From Methanomassiliicoccaceae archaeon DOK (GTDB lineage Archaea > Thermoplasmatota > Thermoplasmata > Methanomassiliicoccales > Methanomethylophilaceae): a DNA stretch of 64,000 bases. The notes under the pieces were generated by a model. That model saw only the letters and a program-made list of their open reading frames with translations. It had not been told where the DNA came from and searched no databases. The DNA lies in the NCBI GenBank assembly GCA_009911715.1, contig CP047880.1, positions 1,116,001 to 1,180,000 on the forward strand, given 5' to 3'. Every line of letters starts with the position of its first letter. Position 1 is the first letter of the stretch. The position numbers and the translations under genes are program-made. Shown piece after piece: positions 54,204 through 61,502 of this stretch.

Positions 54204-55302
54204 ATGGGCAAGAGGGGCCCCAAACAGAAGTTTCTGGACGTTTCGTGTCCGAACGAGGACTGCCGGCATTACGGAGTCCTTGGTCAAGGCAACATTATAG
54301 CCAACGGCACATACCAGACCAAGTCCGGAACCGTCCGCAAATACAAGTGCAAGACGTGCGGTCGTGTGTTCAACGACCGCACCGGCACTGCGTACGAGTA
54401 TACGCATCTGACCCGCGAGCAGCACAACCTTATCGTGGCGTGCCAGGCCAACGGTGTCGGCGTCCTTCGGACCACCGACATCGTCGGCTGCACGCCGAAG
54501 ACCGTCATGAAAAGGACCAAGAAGGGCGGCAACCATGCTAAGCTCGTATCGGAGAGCTTGGAGAGAGAGGGAAGGTTCGTCCGGTGTGCCTCCAGTTCGA
54601 CGAGGTGCTGTACACTTTAAAAAAAAGATGATCTTCGTCGGGGACCATTTCAGAGAGGACGGAGATTGGATCTGGACCTCTTTCTGCTCCGTTGAGAAAT
54701 ATCTTCTCGGCATCGTCGCCGACGGGAGAGGGCACGATGTCGCCGAGAGGGTCGTCAACGGCGAGCTGGACAAGCTCGCCGTCGACCATGTCCCCTACTT
54801 CATGACGGACGGTTACAAACCGTACCGTACGGTTCTCCTGGAAAGGTACGGGATGTATGTGATCGGTAACAGGGGACGCGGTCGGCCAGGGGCCGACAGC
54901 CTGGTGCCCTCCGATCGGCTGAACTACGCGATCGTGGAGAAGACCCGTGAAGGCAGGAGACTGAGAAAGGTCAGAAGATACGACGTGTACGGACATGTGC
55001 CAGACGACCTGATGAACACGTCAGCCATCGAGCGTCGGAATCTCACGATCAGACTGTTGTCCTCAAGAGCCAGACGCCGCACCGTGACCTTCGGGAGGTC
55101 GAGGGAGGCCGTCCAGGCCTCCCTCGAATTGCTGAAGGTGAACTACAACCTGTGCATGCCGCACTCTTCACTCTCCCTTCGCAGAAGGGAGAATGATGGA
55201 AAGCACGAACCAGTCACACCTGCCATGAGAATGGGTCTGACCGACCACGTTTGGAGCATCGGGGAGTTGATGTCTTTTTGTTATAGACAAAATATCAACT
55301 AA
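54204..55302 (+). pseudogene. IS1-family transposase, split by two frameshifts
   Basis: The first part (from 54204) has an InsA-like zinc finger ('CPNEDC...CKTCGRVF') and HTH. A second, short frame carries 'VCLQFDEVLYTLKK' with the first catalytic Asp. A third frame (to 55302) carries 'YFMTDGYKPY' (second Asp), 'NTSAIERRNLTIR' (Glu) and the family's 'TPAMRMGLTDHVWSIGELM' end. Two -1 shifts are needed: one near GAGAGAGAGGG (about 54560) and one at an A8 run (54619-54626). IS1 elements use one programmed shift at an A-run; the other is likely a real mutation. Confidence 0.75.
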
Positions 55303-55313
55303 AATGTATCAGA
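55289..55313 (-). repeat. Right terminal inverted repeat of the IS
   Basis: 25 nt, the inverse partner of 54146-54170. The transposase stop lies inside this end region. Confidence 0.8.
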
Positions 55314-55398
55314 CTACCATGCAGAAATTATAAGAAATCCTGTTCAGAGGAACCGTTGCCCGATGAATAATAAAGTGGAAAAACTGAAGTTGAAAGGG

Positions 55399-55426
55399 GA
55401 GGGACGGCCCCTTAATTCCGTCCCTC
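55399..55426 (-). terminator. Terminator-like hairpin after the minus-strand adhesin
   Basis: GAGGGACGG and CCGTCCCTC with a 10-nt loop, about 115 nt after the stop of the gene ending at 55542 (minus). On the minus strand a TTTTT run follows within about 25 nt. Confidence 0.45.
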
Positions 55427-55541
55427 TCGTTTGCTGTTCAGGTTTCTGTCGGTTGCGCTCTCTCAACGCGGGAGCAGATGTACTCGTATGTTCGCGTTCT
55501 CTGTGCGTTCAACCCTTTTGTTTTGTTCTGGTTCAGTAGCT

Positions 55542-58500
55542 TCAGCTCCTCATGAGCCTCATAGCGACCATGATTGCCATGACGACGATGAGGATGACGA
55601 GGATGATGAGCAGGTAGTCAGTGAGACCCATTCCGGAGTCGTCATCACCGGGTATGACGACCTGTCCACCCTGAGACGGGGAGGCTCCGGTGGCGTAGAT
55701 GATGTTGTCTCCGCCGAGCATGTCGCTGGTGACGGTGAAGGTTCCGCTGATCGTGGTTCCATTGAGGGTCACGACGGGGGTTCCCTCGTAGCCGGCATCG
55801 ACGTACACGGTGATGGTGTGCTCGCCGATGGTGAGGTTGACAGATCCGAGGTTTCCGACGTTGATGTCATCGATGTAGATGGAGAGTCCGGGCCCCTCGG
55901 AGATCCTGATGTCGACTCCGGCGTACTCGACCTCCGCAGTCAGGATGTCGTAGTCTCCGACGACTCCGCTCTTGATCTCCTGCTCGCCGTAGTACCATAC
56001 GGGAGCGACCTCGACTTCCGCGCCATTCTTCGTCTGCGTGAACTCGAGGTTCTCCATGGTCATGATCGTCTTGTCGAGGACGTTGTAGGCAACACCGTCT
56101 GTGGCGTAGACCGTTGCGTACTCGATGTCGTTGATAACGTAGGATGTGGCCTCAGCGACGACCGTTCCGTCCATGAGGTCGGCATCCGCGACGGATGCTC
56201 CGTTGAACACGGCGACATAGGCTCCGTTGCTCATGTCGACCTGTCCGACGACGGCACCGGTTCCGGTGGCTCCGAGGAGCTCGGGAGCGGCTCCGACGAA
56301 GAGGGCTCCTCCGTTGAGGGTCATGGCCCCCTCGTTGTTCTCCTCTGCGGAGACGGTGAGGGTTCCGGTGATGGTCAGCACATAGGGGCTAGGAACGTTG
56401 GGTGTGACAGAGGCATTGGTCCATGTTCCGACAATGATCTGTCCTCCGTTGTCGATGACGACGTCTCCGGAGAGGATCATGTCGGACTTGATGGAGACCT
56501 GGGTCTGGACCTCGATGGTTCCCTCGTTCACCAGGTAGTTGTTGTTGTCAAGGTCCCCGGTCATGTCGATGGAGAAGTTGATGGCATCTCCGGCGATGAC
56601 GAGGGTCGCTCCGTTGGCGACTGTCAGGGCGTTGCTCCTGTTAATCACGATGCTATCTTCGGTGTCGAGTGTGACGGTTCCTGCCGAGACAGTGACGGTT
56701 CCGTCGATTCCGTCGATGCTGAGAGAGTACTCATAGGCTCCGGTGGAGTTGAGCACGGATCCGCTGGAGACGCCGACGGTGCTCTTGGATACAGACACGG
56801 TGCTGTCTACGGCGGCTTCGCCGACACCGGCGGGTCCGGTGACGGTGGCTGTGTAGACAGCTCTGGTAGCGTCGGAATCGACTGCGATGGACGCTCCGTC
56901 GCTGAGGGCGACGTTTCCGAGGGTCACCGCGGAATCGTTTCCGACGATTACGAGGCCGACGCCCTCGAGGGCGATGTCTCCGGTCTCGGAGAAGGTTCCG
57001 GTCGCGTTGACGGGTGTTGTGAGTCCGTTCTTCGCGATGTACGTGGCAGCATTGGACACGGATGTGTAGACACGGTCACCGTCGGTGTAGTAGGCGGAGT
57101 TGGCCTTCACGTAGGTGTCGGCGATTCCTGTTCCATCGGTGATGACGGATCCTGTGGAGTAGAGGTTGACGTTGGCATGTTTGGCTTTGTCATCGCTAAC
57201 AGCGGCGGAGATGGCTCCGTTCTCGGAGGCGTCGATGGTTCCCGCGACGGTGATGGTTGCATCCCTGTCGGGTGTTCCGACGATGAGGTCGGAGCTGTTA
57301 CCGAGGTTCAGCTCTCCGTCAGTCTGGACAGTGACGTTTCCGGTGACCTTGAGATAGAGGTCGTCACCGACGTTGACGGTGACACCGGTGATGATGGTCA
57401 TGTTGCCCTTGTAGGTGGCGTTTCCGACGATGTCGATGACATCTCCGGTGGCGGCGTTGTCGAGGGCGATCTTGAATCCGGAGTAGACGGTGACGCCGGT
57501 CTCCTTGTTAGAGGTCATGACGGCGTACTGAGTGTCAGCAGCGGGCTTGTATCCTCCCTCGTTGACGACGACGCGTCCCTCGATGGCCTGGAAGGCCGTG
57601 TTGGAGACGGATCCGTCTGCGAGGACGGTGATGGTGGCGTTCTCTCCGACGGTGACCTCGGAGTCTCCGGCGATGGACTGATCGGCGGCGACCTCGTAGT
57701 TCTGGTCGATGGTGAACTCTCCGGCGATGGTGATCTCCTGGTCGACTGCCGTGGAGATGGCGTTCATGGCGGCACCGAAGTTGGTGTAGTAAGCCATCAC
57801 GGAAGTGACGTTCTCGACCGTGGACTCGACGGTGTAGTAGGCACCGATGTAGTCAATGCTGTCGACGTTCTCATCCTCCTCGTCCTGGACGGTTCCGGAA
57901 ACGGAAACGTCGAAGGTTCCCGTGACGACGATCTCCTTGGGGATGTACAGGAGCTCGGAGACGTAGGTGGGCATCTTGTAGGTGGCATTGGCGGCTCCGA
58001 GTGTGGATCCGTTAAAAGTCACCTCGTTGTCAGCCTCTGTTTTATTATTGGAATCGACCTGTCCGAGCGTTCCGTTGACGAACAGTCTCTGGACGACATC
58101 GGATCCGGTTCCATCGGCGTTGGGCAGGGTTACCCTGTCTGCGAGGACGGTGATGCCTTTGACGTTCTTTGTGAGGACGACAGAGGAGTATGTGCTCTGG
58201 ACATCGGTGGAGTCCTTTGTGTAGGGGGTCTGATAGATGACATCCTCGTTTCCGACGTAACCTGTCTTGACGGAGATGGTTCCGGTGGTGGACCCGTTGA
58301 TGACGGCGCTGGCTCCGTCGAGGAGCTCAAATGTGTTGGTCAGAGTCGCAGTAGCGTTGTTGTTGACGGTGAAGACGACGTTCTTTGCAACGGTGACGTT
58401 CTCGGCTGTGAACGTAACGTTCCTGCCGATGGTGAGGTCGTCGTTCACTGTCACTCCCTTGATTCTGAGCTGGGCGTTGTCGACAGAGCTGATCTTGGCG

Positions 58501-59882
58501 ATGTCTCCGGAGACGACGAGGTTGTAGGCGCTGCCACTCCTGGCGAGGCTCATGCTGACGCCGGAGACTCCCTTCATGGAGATGCTCTGGTCGGCGATGC
58601 CCTGGCCGGTGATGGTAACGGTGTTGGTATCTCCGAGAATTCCGTTGTTCTCGATGGATCCGGTCCTGGTGAGTACGATTCCGTTCACCCCACCGGTGAC
58701 GGAGGAGGTGACGACACCGTTCCTTTCGATGACCAGGGTTCCCTCGATGGTGATGTCGTGGTTCAGCATGTCGAGGGTTCCGCTGCCGGAAATGGTCAGG
58801 GTCCTTCCCTCGGGGATGGTCAGATCGTCTGTCAGGTATGCCATATCCTCGACAGTGAGGTCCGCGTTGATGGTGTCGCCGATACCGAGGTTTCCGGACA
58901 TGATGACCGAGCTTTCCTCTCCGAGGGAGACTCCATCGGCATAAGTAACGTCATTGACGCTGACACCGTTCATGTTGATGGTGGTGCTGACATTCTGATT
59001 ATTGTACGTCCCGGCGACGAACTCTCCGGAGACGGACCCGCCGTTGATCGTGATGCTGACCGCCTTGGCGCTGGTGGCGAGCACCTTCATCTGGCTGGCG
59101 GAGATGGAACCGCCGGCGTTCTGGACGGTGATTCCACTGGTGAAGTAGATGTTGGAGTTGTTCGCATCGACGGTTCCGGCGATGGTTGAGTTGGCGCCGA
59201 TGTTAATATTGGTGTCTTCGGAATCTCCGTCGAGAATCCTGACGGATGTTCCGGACTCCATGTCGAGGGATTTGAAGGTCAGGTTCGCAAACTGAGCTTT
59301 CTGCACGGTGATGGCGGATGTGCCGTCGAGATCAGCGGCGACGTTCGAGATGCCGTTGGCGGCGTCGAAGACCATGTTGGCATCGCCGGACATTTTGAGG
59401 TTCTCGGCACCTGAGTTATACCAGGACTGCCCCTCGGAGGACTGGCTGATGGTCAGTGTTCCCCCATTCTGGATCGTGATGCTAAGGTCCTGGAAGATGT
59501 GTGTGTTCGTGCGTCCCTCGCCTGTCATGACGATCTTGACCGAGGCCCCTTCGCCGACGGTGATGTCGACGCCATCAATCATCGACTGGTAGTTTGCAGT
59601 GGCCGCGAAGGTCAGGGTAAGTGTGAAATTACCGTTGATAGTGAGCGAGCCACCGGACAGGTTGTTGGATGAGGTTGTGAGGGGAGTTGTAATCTCAACC
59701 TCTTTGTCTTCAGTGAGTGTGTAAATTCCACCATTTACAGCACTTAGGAAGTCGTCCTGTTCCGGTGTCGCCGCGTTTACTCCGTTGTCAGAGAGGACGA
59801 CTGCAGCACCTGCGATAACCATAGCCATAGCAAGTACAGCAACCAGGATCTTTCCTGTGTTTTTGTTCATGTATGCATTCAT
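55542..59882 (-). CDS. Giant repetitive membrane-anchored surface protein
   Basis: 1446 aa. Start 'MNAYMNKNTGKILVAVLAM'; the second Met (residue 5) may be the true start, as relatives begin MNK or MNN. Signal peptide to about residue 37, then over 1300 residues of short beta-strand repeats with many Asn, Thr and Val ('LTISGSGTLDMLNHDITIEGTL'), resembling beta-helix autotransporter-like passenger domains. C-terminal 'PGDDDSGMGLTDYLLIILVILIVVMAIMVAMRLMRS' gives one membrane helix with a basic end. Paralogue of the gene at 61503, with a near-identical leader. Confidence 0.75.
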   Translation of the reverse strand: MNAYMNKNTGKILVAVLAMAMVIAGAAVVLSDNGVNAATPEQDDFLSAVNGGIYTLTEDKEVEITTPLTTSSNNLSGGSLTINGNFTLTLTFAATANYQSMIDGVDITVGEGASVKIVMTGEGRTNTHIFQDLSITIQNGGTLTISQSSEGQSWYNSGAENLKMSGDANMVFDAANGISNVAADLDGTSAITVQKAQFANLTFKSLDMESGTSVRILDGDSEDTNINIGANSTIAGTVDANNSNIYFTSGITVQNAGGSISASQMKVLATSAKAVSITINGGSVSGEFVAGTYNNQNVSTTINMNGVSVNDVTYADGVSLGEESSVIMSGNLGIGDTINADLTVEDMAYLTDDLTIPEGRTLTISGSGTLDMLNHDITIEGTLVIERNGVVTSSVTGGVNGIVLTRTGSIENNGILGDTNTVTITGQGIADQSISMKGVSGVSMSLARSGSAYNLVVSGDIAKISSVDNAQLRIKGVTVNDDLTIGRNVTFTAENVTVAKNVVFTVNNNATATLTNTFELLDGASAVINGSTTGTISVKTGYVGNEDVIYQTPYTKDSTDVQSTYSSVVLTKNVKGITVLADRVTLPNADGTGSDVVQRLFVNGTLGQVDSNNKTEADNEVTFNGSTLGAANATYKMPTYVSELLYIPKEIVVTGTFDVSVSGTVQDEEDENVDSIDYIGAYYTVESTVENVTSVMAYYTNFGAAMNAISTAVDQEITIAGEFTIDQNYEVAADQSIAGDSEVTVGENATITVLADGSVSNTAFQAIEGRVVVNEGGYKPAADTQYAVMTSNKETGVTVYSGFKIALDNAATGDVIDIVGNATYKGNMTIITGVTVNVGDDLYLKVTGNVTVQTDGELNLGNSSDLIVGTPDRDATITVAGTIDASENGAISAAVSDDKAKHANVNLYSTGSVITDGTGIADTYVKANSAYYTDGDRVYTSVSNAATYIAKNGLTTPVNATGTFSETGDIALEGVGLVIVGNDSAVTLGNVALSDGASIAVDSDATRAVYTATVTGPAGVGEAAVDSTVSVSKSTVGVSSGSVLNSTGAYEYSLSIDGIDGTVTVSAGTVTLDTEDSIVINRSNALTVANGATLVIAGDAINFSIDMTGDLDNNNYLVNEGTIEVQTQVSIKSDMILSGDVVIDNGGQIIVGTWTNASVTPNVPSPYVLTITGTLTVSAEENNEGAMTLNGGALFVGAAPELLGATGTGAVVGQVDMSNGAYVAVFNGASVADADLMDGTVVAEATSYVINDIEYATVYATDGVAYNVLDKTIMTMENLEFTQTKNGAEVEVAPVWYYGEQEIKSGVVGDYDILTAEVEYAGVDIRISEGPGLSIYIDDINVGNLGSVNLTIGEHTITVYVDAGYEGTPVVTLNGTTISGTFTVTSDMLGGDNIIYATGASPSQGGQVVIPGDDDSGMGLTDYLLIILVILIVVMAIMVAMRLMRS

Positions 59883-59892
59883 AGGAACAAAT

Positions 59893-59912
59893 GACGTTCA
59901 TTTCCTAACGTC
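59893..59912. promoter_or_regulatory. Small inverted repeat in the adhesin leader
   Basis: GACGTT (59893-59898) and AACGTC (59907-59912), centred about 20 nt before the ATG at 59882. A TATA-like TTTATTT lies further upstream on the minus strand near 59955-59963. Possible operator or leader hairpin. Confidence 0.35.
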
Positions 59913-60178
59913 GTGAAAAAGAAAGGAAAACAATACAGATCCTTACATGACACGAAATAAACACATCGAAATCAATTCAAATTAGAAACAGCGGCCATCC
60001 ATTGGAACTGTTGGCATTAATGTCTTAGAGAAGTAACATAGAGTTACTAAGCGCAATCTTAAAGACACAAAGGAACATCTGATTGATTCGGGTTCCCTGG
60101 TTGCGCCGATGCTCCTGGCGAGTCTTTCTTCCGGGGAATCCATCTCAAGACACCGTTCAGGTGTCGGGACGGGATCGG

Positions 60179-61246
60179 ATGACGGATGAATGGCCGGAAC
60201 TCTACGGGATACGCAGAAGCAACCTGCATCCGAAGGACATGTGGTCCCGCGACACATTCCCCAAGGCGTTCTCCATTGCCCTCGCCAATCATCTCGGATC
60301 CAATGGGGTGCCGCTGAACTATGTGGTTCTGGACAACAGGCTGTCCCCCAGGGTCGACAAGATGCCTCTCGAGGATCTGTACCGTTGCAGAAAGGAAGAC
60401 ACACCAGATGCCGTGTTCGACTTCGATGTCGTTAACGAGGCGTACACCCGCATGGCCGACGGAGTGCCCAGATCCGACCTCGTCGTCAGGAACCCCCGGA
60501 ACACCTCCGTATCGTGTCTGATGATCCGCAACTCGGTCATCCCCGATGCGGTAACCCACGACTTCGAGGACCATCTCATGGGGCCGGAGATCACAGGGAG
60601 GACGCCGCTGCTGAAGGCGTGCGCCCTGTCCGTGGCCACCAGCCTGTGGTGGCAGAGGCGCAGGGCGCTGCCAATGCTGGAGCACGGCATCCCAGAGGAT
60701 ATCGACTGGAGCGATTGGAGCACGGCATCGCAGCAGATCGACGCCATCATCGCCAACTTCAACCTGGTCGAGACGGAGCTGTCCTACGCCCAGAACCCGT
60801 TCCTGCTTCAGACCGTGTGGAAGTCGGAGAAGGACGGCCCTTTCATGGCGGACGATGCGATGGACGCGTTCGTTCTCTCCGACTTCGCCTTCTCCAGGCT
60901 GTTTCTGGATAGGAAGAAGGAGCGTTCGTCCGCCTCCTCGGACTCTGGCAAGAAGGGAAGGGGAATAATCAGGTTCTACCTCATGGTAACCGCGCTCCTG
61001 CGGGACGGGCATCCCGACCTCGATGCCATAGTGGATGGGACTGGATACGGCGTGTCCACGGACAAGGAGTTCATCGCCAACGGGAGGATGACGAACCGTC
61101 TGATGGCCTGTGACAGGCTCACGAGGCCGGCAGTGAGCGCGATGGAGGTCACCATGCTGGGATCCTACGGATTCGAGAGGATGATCATGCCCGACAGACG
61201 CTTGGACATGTCCGTGTACTACGCGGTGAGGACGTTAAGGGGATGA
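60179..61246 (+). CDS. HindVP-like type II restriction endonuclease (orphan)
   Basis: 355 aa from ATG 60179 (a TTG at 60083 would add 32 residues of unlikely sequence). 'LYGIRRSN..PKDMWSRDTFPKAFSIALANHL' at the start and 'VIPDAVTHDFEDHLMGPEITGRTPLLKACALSVA' (Asp123 in the P-D pair) follow the HindVP family pattern. The usual acidic-x-Lys just before the PD strand appears replaced ('CLMIRNSVIPD'), so activity is doubtful. No methyltransferase is visible in the remaining window. It sits between two giant adhesin genes. Confidence 0.6.
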   Translation: MTDEWPELYGIRRSNLHPKDMWSRDTFPKAFSIALANHLGSNGVPLNYVVLDNRLSPRVDKMPLEDLYRCRKEDTPDAVFDFDVVNEAYTRMADGVPRSDLVVRNPRNTSVSCLMIRNSVIPDAVTHDFEDHLMGPEITGRTPLLKACALSVATSLWWQRRRALPMLEHGIPEDIDWSDWSTASQQIDAIIANFNLVETELSYAQNPFLLQTVWKSEKDGPFMADDAMDAFVLSDFAFSRLFLDRKKERSSASSDSGKKGRGIIRFYLMVTALLRDGHPDLDAIVDGTGYGVSTDKEFIANGRMTNRLMACDRLTRPAVSAMEVTMLGSYGFERMIMPDRRLDMSVYYAVRTLRG

Positions 61247-61502
61247 CGCACGGTTTGTACATACACCGAGCTCTCAAGGGTTAGCTTTTTATTCTATCAC
61301 TCATAACCACTGATATCCGAGAGAAAAAAGGCTCTTGGATGCAGAATCGGGATGCTCTGCAGAAAAGCCTCACAGGCTTGCCTACTGATGTGTTCTGGTT
61401 CTGCCCGGCTGCTGTCGGAACGGACCGATTTCAGGGGCGAAAAACCCTATGAATTGTCGGTTCGCAAAGATAACAGCTGAACTGTAAGGAGCAGATGTTC
61501 CT
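61247..61502. other. Intergenic region before the last adhesin
   Basis: Contains TTTTTA after the endonuclease gene (possible terminator) and a GCTCTT...-type imperfect stem near 61330-61375. The last 10 nt (TGTTCCTATGAATGC around 61495-61510) match the leader of the gene at 59882. Confidence 0.35.

Larger units (their letters stand above)
54146..55313 (+). mobile_element. IS1-family insertion sequence
   Basis: About 1.17 kb bounded by 25-nt terminal inverted repeats: TCTGATACTTTTTGGTTGAT... at 54146-54170 and its inverse at 55289-55313, 23 of 25 matching. Inside is a frameshifted IS1-type transposase. No clear target-site duplication is visible at the ends. It lies between a wHTH gene and the adhesin gene at 55542. 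Confidence 0.85.

Noticed and set aside
55431-59189. Plus-strand ORF of 1252 aa opposite the adhesin at 55542
   Set aside because: Same shadow effect: low-complexity Asp/Gly/Val sequence, while the minus strand encodes signal peptide, repeats and membrane anchor.
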